Assembly (NCBI RefSeq): GCF_020184175.1
Contig: NC_065531.1
Span: 65,364,806 to 65,428,805 of the forward strand
Source of the DNA: Aphis gossypii
Taxonomy: Eukaryota; Arthropoda; Insecta; Hemiptera; Aphididae
Direction of reading: 5' to 3'
DNA length: 64,000 nt
This document shows, piece after piece, positions 52,273-64,000 of the stretch (position 1 is its first letter; each line of letters starts with the position of its first letter). The notes under the pieces were generated by a model, which worked only from the letters and a program-made list of their open reading frames with translations, had not been told where the DNA came from and did not search any database. The position numbers and the translations under genes are program-made.

Positions 52273-52390
52273 GTTGTGCAACGATGCCGTCGTCACCATT
52301 GTAAACGATGGTCTAGCTCAATGTCTACAGTGTTTTCGGGTGATGATAATGAAGGAAAACAAATATTGAAACCTTCATATGAAAAGTCAG
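52273..52390 (+). CDS. Isolated internal coding exon (gene unidentified)
   Basis: A 118-base exon with a textbook acceptor (CATTTTTTGCAG) and a donor (TCAG|GTAAAA). Its GC content is clearly above the flanks. The frame read in phase 0 gives VVQRCRRHHCKRWSSSMSTV, then FSGDDNEGKQILKPSYEKSG, ending one base into a codon. It joins in phase with the exon ending at 38130. The combined N-terminus (arginine-rich, then RWSSSMST) looks like a mitochondrial presequence with its cleavage region. A second frame is open for most of the exon but meets TGA before the donor. No following exon was found. Gene identity unknown. Confidence 0.5.
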
Positions 52391-54780
52391 GTAAAAAAAG
52401 AAATATCGCACTAAAAATGATTATTTACCATGTGGTATTGAGCATATATAATATGCAAAGATCTTAGGATTTTTTATTGTGGAGGGGAGGGGGGTAGAGA
52501 TATGAAAATGTATTAAAAAGTGAGCCAATACCTACAATATAAATACACCTTGATGCGAATATTGTGAAAAATGATAACGAATTTACGAATCAAAATATAC
52601 TTTGATTATTATCACTAAATATCAGTTTAACGGGAAACTCTATATTATCTAAAACAAAAGGCCACAGGGGAGAAGATCTATCCCCAATATCGGCAATATC
52701 CCTCCCCGTGAAAACGAGCATGCAAATGCAGGCGCGGTCGCGCGGATCCAGCCTACATTGACGAAGGGGTGAATTATAAATATGTATAATTAATATTTAC
52801 TATATAGATACCTACTGGTAAATACGAGTGTAGATATGTATGTATGCACATGTAATAGTACTTAATGCAATAATTCCTTATTAGTTATAATAATTTTTTT
52901 TTTTTTTTATAAACTGCAGCATTCTATGCTTTTATTAAATTATTTAATTTTTCCCTTTTCTTATAAAATTCACTATAAAATGTAGTATAAAAATTTAAAT
53001 GTCAAAGTCCAATATCCTGTTTGATTGAGCAAATATGTTAATAACTTCATAATAATAATTAATTTTGTCAACAACAATTTATAAATTTATGTTTTAAAAA
53101 TAAAAGACGAAGATTTGTGACTGAATAGTACAACAATATGACAATATGTTTTACATTGGATAAAACAAAATATTAAATTAAAATAAATTAACAGGTAGCA
53201 AATTTTGATACGGTCAACAGGGTGGAGGGCAGGTTCGTGTCAATGCATATTATGAATATTATTAATTACCGTTTAGATACAAGATTGGTTACTTTATTCG
53301 GTAATTTTTCTATAAATTGAATATAAAAAACACACATCATTGTAAAATCAATACATTCACTGCTCCGCTTACTATAAAAGGAAGAACACGATTACTTGAC
53401 CTGTAAATAGTATACCTAAATAATATATGATGCACGATGCATTAAATGCAGTATTTATAACTTACTATGTTCCACGAGATATGTAGTGTTTTTTGTAATT
53501 TATCCATGGTTTTAGTCTTTATCAGTAATATTAGCATCCTATTTTTCTGTAATTGAAATATCACACACACACACATATACAATGGTCGGTACTCTAAGTC
53601 TCTAAAACATACATGTATTAAGTAAAAATTAACTTAATATTACTAATTGGAATGAGTTATGAGTGTTATGACTTTATGAGTAACCGACTAAATTATCGTA
53701 TAACTTTAACGATAAGTGTTAACAAAAATGAAAATCATATTATCATATTATGTTACGTTATATAATATTATATTTAAACACAAAATAAATTTCTAAAAAT
53801 GTATTACTCCCCAAATTTCACCTGGACAGGGAATTTCTAACCCTGGATTCCCTCTAAATACGGGCCTGAATTTACTATTATGATTAAAATTTGGTTCTGA
53901 ATATCTCTTTTGAAAACTAAAATATATAGTGATAATAAAAAAAAATGTTCAAGGAAAATAGAATAATATACATTCATTAAATTAATAAATATTTTTATTT
54001 TATTCCAGCACATTTAAATAATTTTATATTTACATATAGATTTTAAAATGTTTTATTGATTATTACTACCTTGAAGCATTTTATGAATATAAATGGCTGT
54101 GTACAAAACTATAAAAAAATTATTATCATACTATTAATAATGTATCGTTATTCCTTTTTATCTATGTCTGTATTTATTACTTCATTCAACACATAAAAAC
54201 ATTTATGTTATTCTCAATACTTCAATAATAATTGATATTAATAAAAAGTAACTTAGCAGGTATGATGTTTTATTTTTTAGTTAATTAATTGAAAATTTAC
54301 CGAAAAGTTAAATAAATAAAAAATGTTGAACTTAAGGATTTTTTAAAGCTAATTTAAAATTAATTTGATATAAAATGCCTTCATATTTATTTGTATATTG
54401 TGGCTACCTACCTTGTTCATTGTTATTTTTTACTTTTTTAAATATAGTGGTACCAAAACCTGTTTAATAAAGTTGATAAGTTGCATAGTGCTTTGTTATA
54501 TGAATAAAGATATAGATATATGATTATCATATTATATCGTAAATAATTAATTAGTTATTTACTTTATGAAGTATTTTTAAATATTATTTAAGTTAAAAAA
54601 AACATTGTTGACTGTTAACCATTGAATTTTTAGAATAATAAACCACAGCAGTTGGATTTTTTTCGAAGCCCATTCCAATTTAATATGTTTATTGGATCAA
54701 TATAAAATATAATATGTAGATATATAATATTCCTATCATAAAGTTAATTTATTTTTTACTCCATTGAGTTGGTACAACTT
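52391..54780. other. Non-coding DNA with repeat fragments
   Basis: AT-rich. A GC-rich patch at about 52660-52770 includes GGCGCGGTCGCGCGGATCC and resembles a transposon end. A fragment matching the GATTCTGA-end of the modular family (ACACACATCATTGTAAAATC, then AATACATTC) lies at about 53325-53360. No supported exon. Confidence 0.4.
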
Positions 54781-54791
54781 TTAGTATTTTA

Positions 54792-55520
54792 GATTCTGAG
54801 TGGAATAATGATTACTGTATTAAATTTTCAATTACGATATGATGTGTATTTTTTTTAAAAAAAAAGATTTATACTGGAAAAATGCTTTGATCTTCAAATT
54901 TAAATATGATTTCTGTTAGAGAATTGAATTTAGTTGGTATTTATGGTTCAAATTTATTTTATTAAATTATAAAAATTGAAGACTCTCAATACTTTTCAAA
55001 ATAATCGAAAAAAAACAAATTAAAGAAAAACAGCTATTGTTACTTAAACCAATTTTCGAATCAATTAATTTTCTTTTTCTGGTGTAATTCAAAAAGAAAT
55101 AATTTCGAATGTTTTCATTATTATAATTTTCTAAAGTAAATATTTTTAAATTTTTATTTTTTCAAATTATTAAATATAATACATTTTAAAATTCATATTT
55201 GACTTTTTTTAGAATCTTATTGGGTAATAATACAGTAGTTCTATTATTTTGTAAAGACTAATAGCGTGATGTGATTTTTGACAAAGCAGTAGAATTATCT
55301 CAAAATTCAAATTACTTTTTTAATTTTAAAAAAATGTTTTTCTTAGGATAATTCTAACAAAAAATAACTATAATAAAAAATAGATATGTGTGAATGTAAT
55401 ATATTTATGCTTATTTGTTATTACCTTCACTTAAAATTGAAATTGTATTTAATGTCAAAATAATCTGATTTGTACGAAATTGATCAATACTTTAAATATT
55501 TTTTTCTTTATTGAACATAA
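54792..55520 (+). repeat. Modular AT-rich element, copy 4 (plus strand, divergent)
   Basis: Starts with GATTCTGAGTGGAATAATGA and continues with ATGATGTGTATTTTTTTT, paralleling the left end of the copy at 4513. It also has the AACAGCTATT and TGGTGTAATTCAAAAAG segments in the same order. It decays towards the right, where the end is not defined. Confidence 0.5.
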
Positions 55521-55889
55521 TATGTAATTCTTTTTATAAAGTTTTGTTGTATTTATATTTAATATAATGGTTACATAAAATACAAGAGTCAAGAACTATT
55601 ATATCGTATCATTTTGAAAACTTTAATGATTAAACTTGACGATTTGACAAATATAATTCTAACTAAAAGTTGAAATAAGTTAATGTTTACATTAAGCAGT
55701 ACATACAACTTAAAAATATATGTCATCATAAACGTGTATGTAGTTATTTAAAATTTAAACATGAGTTTATACTTTATAACTTAATAAGTATTTAATAAAA
55801 GTAAAAACTGTGGTCAAGTGGGTAATGCTCTGATTTACAATAGGTATCGAGTGGATCTCGGACTTATAGAGTAGGTCACTATAATGGGT

Positions 55890-57311
55890 GTGTTAAATTT
55901 GAATGCAATGATAGGTATCATTGTGTACGAAAAACGATTCTGAACGGAGATAATTTTTTAGCCTAGGATATATATGTATTCCTATGTATAGGAATATAGA
56001 TGTTAGAAAAGGTGGTTTATGTTTTAATAACCTGAATACCTCAAAATTAAATCATGTACAGAAAATGCCAATTTAAACAACTGCAGGTGTATGTTTCAAA
56101 TTTCTACGACTAGAAATTTTTAACTATAATAAAAATTTTAAATTATTTTATTGTAAACCATTATTTTACGGGTGAATTTTTGAATTCTTAAAGATTTAAT
56201 ATGCATTTTAGATAAAATTTTTTAGTTGGCTAATGCCAATTTCTTAAATAATTATTGTATGCCAAACTTATGGAAAATGTTGTATTCAATTTTTAATTCT
56301 TAGCTACTAATACAAAGTTTTTTGTGAATTGTTAACTACAAAATAATTTGTAAATATTTATAATTTTGTCAATATTTGAACTTCAAAAGCTAATAAAAAA
56401 AAAATTGTGCCTATGTATTTTTATAATTTTTGTATCATTATAAGAATAATTTATGAATAATTTTTTATTAAATTTTCAAGTATTTTAACTTGGCTAAAAC
56501 GATTTTATCTACATATGTATATAAAAAAAAACTAAGCAAAAACGAATACTTCAAATGTCTATAAATAGTCTTAAAATAAGCGAAATATTTTGAAAATTGA
56601 TTTATATAAATAAAAAGCTAATCCAAAAAAGTAGGGAAACTTTTAAGTATTTACAACTTATACTTTTTGAATTATAACAAATATTTAAAATCGTTTAAGG
56701 ATAAATTGTTATTGTTACGCGATTTCGTAAAAATTAAAAATACACACTCATAAAATGTTTTCCTATAATATATGGTTTTATCTATAGTTATTTGATGGAA
56801 AACTTATGGAAACTGTTATGTTGAATTTTTCAACCTTAGATATAAATACTAAACATTTTATGAATTTTCAACCACAAAATCATTTGCAAACTCTTGCGAT
56901 TTTGACATATTTCGTAAAAAATTGAACTTTAAACGCTTATAAAAAAAAATTGTGACAAACGGTTTTTTAATTTTTTTTTTAACTACAATAAGAAAAATTT
57001 TAAGTATTATTTTAAGTGATTCGTTTTTGAGTTACAACAATACAAAAAAATCGATTTTGTCAAAAACCGGTTTTGAGTAACAAATTTCTGTTTTTCCGTT
57101 ACTTTTTTGTAGTTTCCCTATTTTTTGAAAACTGCTGGAAACTTCTTACTCTTAATATCTATAATGCACCAAGGATATTTAATTTGCCACCGGAAACCAC
57201 CCCTGGAGTTTTAAATTGAAGTATTATTTCGATAATTTATGCTGTACACTGACACAAACAAAAAAAAAAACATCATTGTAAATTTAATATATTTATCAAT
57301 CCATTCAGATT
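55890..57311 (-). repeat. Modular AT-rich element, copy 2 (minus strand)
   Basis: Homologous to the copy at 4513-6471 in reverse orientation. The left edge GTGTTAAATTTGAATGCAAT, the palindrome CAATGATAGGTATCATTG (55906-55923) and GATTCTGAACGGAGATAAT match the inverted right end of copy 1. The right edge near 57270-57311 matches copy 1's left end. It is about 540 bases shorter than copy 1, close to one internal unit. No coding capacity. Confidence 0.7.
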
Positions 57312-58520
57312 TTAATATAGAAATCGTATTTGTTTTTTATTTACATATGTATACAATGTATATTTAGTGCGTAATTACAACATTTGAGTATAAAAAAGTT
57401 ATGTAGATTGTAGGCACAGATTTTGGAATATATTTATAATATATACTTGCAATAATTTATTTATAGACACACCAACTTGTATATAATTATAAGTACGATT
57501 ATATTAACTTACTATTTTCAGAACCCAAAATCCAAATTTGTAACAATTAATGGAACTTTTAGTTTGTGTGCTAAAGTTGTTAAGGTTAATTTTATGACTA
57601 ATAATAATGAATTTAATTAATTAAATGGTTACCTGAACATAGATTTTGAATTACTGATAGGTGTATTATAACTTTTAGTATAAGGAATGTATAATAACTT
57701 TCCCTAGAACTGTTTTAATTATTTTGTATAATAAATAGTTAAAATATTTTTATTTTCTTACTATTCAAAAATATTAAAAATTTGGTTGTTTGGTTGTTCA
57801 AAATTAAATCAACTTTATTTTTTTAATTAATCTTTATTTCAAATTTTCGCTTTTTTTGTCATTTTGTCATCAGTTTTACAAAAGTTTTTTTTTTTTTAAT
57901 ATTAATCAAGATTTCTTTATTTTTTATACTAAATAATAGAAATACATAGATGCTTACAATTGCAATTATAGAAAAAGGGGAAATAGTAAGTAACTACTAT
58001 GTTGTATATAAGGTTGTGAGTGATTGTCATGGTGTATTGGTGTAGGTCAATGTAATGTATACTTGTTTTTTTTTTTTTAATTTAATGATAATGAATTGCA
58101 AAAAAAGGATTGTAAGTGAAAACCATTAGCCTATATTACCAAGTAATATATCTTATGATATATTTATATTACAATTATTGTAATTAATTTTACTTTTAGT
58201 AAAACTGTTGGTGGCATTAATTTTTTCCAAAAATATTGCATTTATAATATGATTAATAATTATATAATTATATCATATATTATTGTGATTAACTTTTAGG
58301 GATACCGGCTTACCGTAAAACAACGTGAATAGGTTTAAAGTATAAATAGAATAAAATGAATAGAAATGTTGAAAAATATCATTGTGTTTATAAATTAATA
58401 TAATGATAGGTAAATATTATGAAAGTTTTAAATCCAAACGAACAATATTTTTAATTACAACATAGATACAACAAAATAACTAAAGCTATTTTTCTTTGTA
58501 AAAAAATATCTAATTTCGTT
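57312..58520. other. AT-rich DNA between repeat copies
   Basis: No coding exon or RNA gene seen. T-runs lie near 57884 and 58067. Confidence 0.5.
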
Positions 58521-58529
58521 CAATTTATC

Positions 58530-59227
58530 AACTGTATTAAAATTTTAATTTTTAGGTTACAAATATGAAATATTTGTACATTTTTAATTACAAAATAATT
58601 TTTTAAATCATTGTGATTTTGATAAATATTGTCAAAAGTTGAACATGTAATTCTTATAAAACTAAAATTGTTCCTATATACCTTTAATATTTTTAAATAC
58701 ATAGGTTTATTATTATAATAAAAAGTTATGAGGAATATTGAATTAAATTTTTAAGCTTTTCAAGCAAAACTTTTTCTATTGATATTAAATATCTAATAAA
58801 AATAAAAATATCTGTCAATGACTTAAAATGGGTAAAATCATTTTAAAAATTATACTGTGTGTGATGTGTATAACAATTACTAATATAATCAATATAGACA
58901 TTAGGTAAAAATGTTAAATATCTACATATTAATTCGTTTTTGAATTATATCAAAATAAGGAAATCGATTTTATCAAAATTACTTTTGATTAAAAATTCCC
59001 GTTTATCCATACTTTGTTTTTTGTTTTTTTCGACTAAACTTAATTTGCTGCGATTTTTTTAACCTTTCCTTACTTAATTACTAACTAAATTTTTTTTCCT
59101 ACCAGAAAATATACTGAAATTGAAAATCAAACCATTGTTTTCCACTATATAACGTGTACATCGACACATAAATAATAAAAACAAGACACGTTGTGAAATT
59201 AATACATTTATTGTTCTACTTTGAATC
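58530..59227 (-). repeat. Modular AT-rich element, copy 3 (minus strand, divergent)
   Basis: The right edge read on the minus strand, GATTCAAAGTAGAACAATAA followed by ATGTATTAATTTCACAACG, parallels the GATTCTGAACG left end of copy 1. The internal segment AAACGGGAATTTTTAATCAA is shared with copies 1 and 2. The left edge is eroded and approximate. Confidence 0.5.
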
Positions 59228-59795
59228 TAAAATAAATCAACAAAATATATGTATGAATTAATTTTTATGGGAAACTTTAAATGCTAATATTAAAATATAA
59301 TAATATATATATTTTAATATATAATTTGCACAAAAGATATTTTTATTTAAACATTAAAAGTGAAGTGTTATGTGTATAATTAAAATATTAAAATAATTTG
59401 TTTTACAATTTTTATTTTTAAAAGACACTTCTATGAATATATATACTTATAACATTTATTTTTATTTACAAGTATTAAAAACAATAAAGAATAATAACAT
59501 AATTATCTGTATATCAAATTATTTAAACAATTTTAGCAGGCATAATTAAAATAAAATAATATATCTTTTTTTTTTTTTTATAAGCAATTGTTGAGCTATC
59601 ATAGCTGTATACTAGAAGCTAAATAAAAAAAAAAATATATTTTTTTTTAAATTTAAATATAGGCTTAATACTGTTATTTATAATTATTAAGTATTGACAA
59701 TAATAATATGCTTTATATTATATTCAAATAATAATAATAATAATAATAATAATGATAATACAATGACATTTTTAGGGAAGTTGATCATTTAAGTT
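59228..59795. other. 3' flank of the minus-strand gene
   Basis: AT-rich sequence expected to contain the 3' UTR of the minus-strand gene ending at 59796. It includes an ATA/AAT repeat at about 59727-59755. Confidence 0.5.
59727..59755. repeat. (AAT)n microsatellite
   Basis: An uninterrupted ATA/AAT trinucleotide run of about nine units, ending in imperfect ATGATAATA. Confidence 0.8.
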
Positions 59796-62746
59796 TTAAT
59801 TATTTTTGTCATCTAATATTTCAAATTCTTCAAATTCCATGTCAAATACTGGTACAGTACTCATTTTCTTTCTAATAACTACTAAAGCTTTCCACGACAT
59901 ATCATCTGAAGATGCACTTGAAAGCTTTGACAAATTGTCATCTGTTATTCGGGGACTTAGTGTTCTTCGTTGTTCTTCGTCTTCGTCTTCTTCTTCTTCT
60001 TGTATGGCTTCCACTTGTTTTTCACCTCTTTTGGGTTCTTCTATTAATTCAATTCTACTTCCACAACTATTACTTTTTACTAGTCTAAGTTTTACATTTT
60101 CTTCTTTTTGATGTCTTATTTCATCCATAATGGTCATCGTCATAGGACTACATACCGCTCCTCTGGTGCTAGATATTACCTTACCACCATAATAAGTAAC
60201 GCTTGTACCAAACTTTCTGATTTTATTAAGTATATCTGCTGATACTGGTCTTCCAACTATTTCTACAGTTGTTTTATCTGTTAAGTAATCTTCATCGTCA
60301 CTACTGTACCCGTCAGCTCTTTGATTTGTCTCAGATGATTCTGTGTCAAAGCTTGCTTCACTGCCTACTCCTGACGAAATACTTCCGCTATCAGTCCATC
60401 TGTTGTGTATATTCGTACCCATATCGACAGACACACATTTTTTAAGTTTTGACTTGTATATTTCTGGAATAACTCGTACTTCTTGCGTTGGTCTTGGTCC
60501 TGTTTTTGGATTTTGATTATTCATACTAGGGGGTAGTGGTATTTTTAGTTCTTTTTGAAATAATTGTCTTGTACTTAGCACTTTATCTGGATCTGGTAGT
60601 TCATTATCATTGAGTTTTTTATTTGGCTTAAGAGGGTGATAATAAAAATGTTTTTTCAATGTTTCCGTGTGTGATTTATTTTCTTTATGGATAAGGAAGT
60701 CCATTGATTTAGGTCTTTCAAGTTTTGGCGGGTCTTCAATGCCTATGCATAAATCAGACTGAGATTTATACTTAATGTTTTTGTTGGATTTCGTGGATTC
60801 CTTTTCAAGAGTTAAATTTACGGCACTGCTATATTTTTTGGACGGGGTTGTTTGTATAATTATAGGTTTTTGTTTCATGTTATTTTCAAATAAATGGTTT
60901 TCTGATGTTGCTTTTATTAATGTTGGTGGCTTGTTTAATGATATCTCGACAGGTTCTTCTTGCAGATTATATAAACTTCTAGATCTGGTAACGACTTCCT
61001 TGTGAACTTGTTGATTTTCTGGTTCGTAAGTCAGTTGCTCTTCTTGATAAGTTTTCCAAGTAGATGTTGTTGGCATCTTGTACATGAGACGTTTTTCATC
61101 TACCCTTTTTACTATTTCAGTTGATTTGAATTTTTCTTCAATTACTTTAGCATGATCATTAGGTTTAACGTTATAATTTCTTGCTTCTGTTATATCTTCA
61201 CCTACTGTAGTCTGTAAAGTAACTTGGTGTTTAGTAGAATTTTCATCTACACATTGAAATCCAGTTATATTTAATGTTTCAACTTCTGAACAACAAGTTA
61301 CATATGCACTTTGAGTTGATTCGGTACTACTGTCGTTGGTATCTGTCGATTCTTCATTTGTTTTAACATTAGATGAAGTCATCATCTCTCGGTAACTTTT
61401 CCCAAAAGGTCTAGTAGTTGAATTATAAATTTCATATCGGCTTGTACATCGATTTCCTTGACCAACACGGTTGAAACGTTTCGCCAATGGTGCATTCTGT
61501 AACAAAAGTTTTGAAGATTAACTAGTATTTTTCAAAATACTCGTGTAAAACAATAATTATTAGGTATATCTTAAAATCTATAAATTTCTATATCATACTA
61601 TATATTTACGATTTGTTATTTTGTATTATTATTCTATAGCAATAAACATTTTCATAATGATCCTATGGTAATTTGAAATTTAAAAAAAAGATTTATACAA
61701 ATTGCTTAACTGAATTTAAATACTTAAGTTTTTAAATAAAAAAATTTGCTTATACTGTTTATTTTATAAACTCAAATATCATATGAAGAATGATGAAGGT
61801 TCATTGTGATATTTACTGTGGAAACGTTTGCATAGGTAACATATAAAATGTGTTTTATGGTTATATTTTTCATTTTATTAACGGTTTTTGGTACCTATGT
61901 ATGTGTTTTTACGTTTTAAAGAATTTCAATTAAATTAAATACAGTTATTATTGTGCTATAAAAATTAACTTACCTAATCTAACATACAAACGAGAAAATA
62001 GAGTTTTAGTTAACATTCAAGTTTAGATTATTTAATGGTATATTAATATATTATTATAAGCACAAAAGTTATTATAACAATAAATATAATATTATTAATT
62101 ACCTATACTGTTAAATGTTAAGCTTTATAATTCTTTTACTCAACGCTTTATATAAATTGTATTTTGAAATACTTTGTTTATGATTTACGATTACCTCATT
62201 TGGTATGAATTGTCTGAGCTTTGGTCGTGATGCTGATGCTGATCTAGCTCTACACTTTGGAACTACTTCCATCTTCTTCTTCTTTGTTTCGTTTTCCAAC
62301 TCTTTCAGCATACGACTAAAATAAATATATTCATTAATCATTACAAACATTATAAACATAAAAATATTTGAGCCTGCAATCATTTAAAATTTTAATTTAA
62401 TACAATTTTATATTATTTTAAAAACCTACGTCTGTTTATTATTTTTATTATTTTTTATTTACTCAAACCAAAAAGACCATTAATAATAACTCAGTTGATT
62501 TTTTTCCTATAAAAATATATTCTATATATGTACATATAACATTCCTTGTACCATGTGAAAACCATTTATTATCAGTCTCACCTTATAGTAAGAAGTGGTG
62601 GTGTTCTATACGGTGTCTTCAATCTCACTCTAGGTATTAGTTCTTGGTTAGGCCTCCTGTTCTGATCCCAACAGAACCGATGGAAGAACTGTTCATCCTC
62701 GTCATCTGATCTGGGTGAAAATCCTTCTGGGTCGCTTTGTATACGT
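59796..62746 (-). CDS. C-terminal three exons of an unidentified large protein
   Basis: Exons on the minus strand: 62746-62582, 62315-62195 and 61496-59796 (stop TAA), with phases that join cleanly (2/1, then 0). They encode about 661 residues; the gene continues beyond the right edge. The first visible exon has DPEGFSPRSDDEDEQFFHRF and ELIPRVRLKTPYRTPPLL; the second is basic (ETKKKKMEVVPKCRARSASA); the long last exon begins NAPLAKRFNRVGQGNRCTSR and YEIYNSTTRPFGKSYREMMT. It then runs through low-complexity, serine/glutamate-rich sequence. Conserved-looking islands are STRQLFQKELKIPLPP, DSGSISSGVGSEASFDTESS, ADILNKIRKFGTSVTYYGGK and a glutamate tract. There is no membrane segment or enzymatic motif. 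The composition suggests a cytoplasmic, largely disordered scaffold or cytoskeletal adaptor with many phosphorylatable serines, but I do not recognise the family. Confidence 0.8.
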
Positions 62747-64000
62747 CTGTAAAAATATACAATTTTATAGTCATTTTGTTTTAATTTTATATAATATTAT
62801 GTTGATTGTCTTTGTTTGAATATTTATAGTTTCTTTTTGCATTAAAAAAACACACTGGTATATTATACGTTTCCCTAATTTTTACCAAACCCTTATTTAC
62901 CCTTATTTTTTTAAAAATCGTATTTATGTGCTTCATTTCAATGGTGCCATTGTTCAGCTATTTTGGATTATATTCGTATTATTATATTAGTTATTTTTTT
63001 TGCTAATATAAAAATTCCTGCTTCATCTTAATAATATACTTTGATAACAGTTTCAACTAGTGGCGTACATTAAAACTTGCTCTAGGGAGGGGGTGGTTAA
63101 AAAAATAACTAACATAAAAACCTTCCCTTTAAAACATTCTTCCAACAATCAAATACATATAAATATTAATATGTAATATAATAAAACTACTGTATATTAT
63201 TATGACGCGCGTGACTGTATACACGAATAATTAAAAATTGCTGTTAATAGATATTATATTTTACAAGTTTTTAACAATTTACTAATAAACCCATTAAGGC
63301 TCTATAGCCATTTAACCACCATAAGCGCACATGACCGCGATAAAAATAATACCGAGTAATTATTTTGTTTTTTAGCTTTATTTTAAATGTGTGAATGTTT
63401 AATCTTAAGAAAAGCAGCCATCGACGTTATGCATTTTATCCATACCTGTCGCACTGTCCGATCCTCTACTAATGTTTTCTCCATCCGCTATTGCATTTAA
63501 TGATTTATGATGGACAATATTAGTATATTATTACGCAATGATATTCAACAAAAATAAATCTATATTTTACTTACATTGTTGGCATTATAACTATAGTAAG
63601 TTTTTTATTATAAACCGATCATGTTACATAATATTATTAAATTTTATTTTCGAACATCATAAGCTCAAGGTGTACAAAAAAATGCGTTTCCCATTTTCTA
63701 TGGATTACGAGATTTTTATAGTGCAGTAGCGCTTCAAGGTAAAACATGCATCTTTCATTTATATTATTTAAAAGTTTCTTGTATAGGAATAAACTGCAGT
63801 TATTCGTAAATCTATGACCGTTATTTAAAATTTATAGTAAATATTTACATATAATGGAAGGTACCTAGTATATAAGTTTGTAAAATCCAAGTAAAACCTT
63901 GGAAAAATAATAGCCAAATGGGCTGTATTTGATGTGGTATTTAGTATAACACCTATAAACGTGAATTACATACCTTATATGATATTAGATATTATAATAA
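62747..64000. other. Intron or upstream flank of the minus-strand gene
   Basis: AT-rich. On the minus strand a GC-richer patch near 63445-63500 ends in a possible donor (GCGACAG|GTATGG) after ATGGAGAAAACATTAGTAG, but its phase does not fit the exon at 62746 directly. A CTAGTGGCGTACATT-plus-G-run transposon-like end lies near 63057-63100. Confidence 0.4.

Noticed and set aside
52273..52390. Alternative reading of the exon beginning LCNDAVVTIVNDGL
   Set aside because: This frame hits TGA before the donor, so it could only be a terminal exon; the other frame is open through a good donor and joins in phase with the exon at 38017.
59806..61005. Plus-strand frames of 101 and 76 codons
   Set aside because: Antisense shadows of the long last exon of the minus-strand gene.
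1..64000. CRISPR arrays, bacterial operons, rRNA genes or integrated viral genes
   Set aside because: No regularly spaced repeats, no prokaryote-style gene packing, no rRNA-like stretches and no recognisable viral protein were seen; the window is eukaryotic.

Overview
The window is AT-rich animal DNA with compact introns (GT..AG), long stretches of non-coding sequence and many small DNA-transposon relics. It has the TAGGTA/GGTACC-rich texture I associate with aphid genomes. The gene content (mitochondrial enzymes, lebercilin, a Smac/DIABLO homologue, a centrosomin-like protein) is clearly metazoan. Aphid or close hemipteran is my best guess, but no marker in the window proves it.

Layout from left to right. 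(1) 1-16.2 kb: a tandem duplication of PDSS2, the non-catalytic-type subunit of polyprenyl diphosphate synthase that makes the coenzyme Q tail. The left copy has open exons 2-5 (1214-7009), with no exon 1 found in the window. The right copy is complete (13193-16245, five exons, 424 codons). (2) 16.2-26 kb: mostly non-coding, with hAT-type MITEs and a GC-richer promoter-like zone. (3) 26.07-28.65 kb: a two-exon GC-rich gene for an 818-residue coiled-coil/acidic protein with a centrosomin CM1-like motif. (4) 31.5-34.8 kb: a convergent pair, a DIABLO/Smac homologue (+) and lebercilin/LCA5 (-), whose stop codons lie 68 bases apart. (5) 37-38.1 kb: UQCRQ (complex III subunit 8, -) facing away from a presequence-like first coding exon (+), probably sharing one promoter. 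A phase-compatible exon lies 14 kb further on at 52.27 kb. (6) 47.8 kb: tRNA-Ser(AGA) on the minus strand. (7) 53-59.5 kb: several copies of one AT-rich modular repeat family, also present inside the last intron of the left PDSS2 copy. (8) 59.8-62.75 kb: the last three exons of an unidentified minus-strand gene that continues off the right edge.

Three genes serve mitochondria (PDSS2 pair for ubiquinone, UQCRQ for complex III, DIABLO as an intermembrane-space death regulator), and the divergent first exon may be a fourth. Lebercilin and the centrosomin-like protein relate to cilia and centrosomes. There is no operon logic; the strongest structural links are the tandem PDSS2 copies, the convergent DIABLO/LCA5 ends and the divergent UQCRQ promoter. 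Exon boundaries were derived by hand from splice signals and frame continuity.
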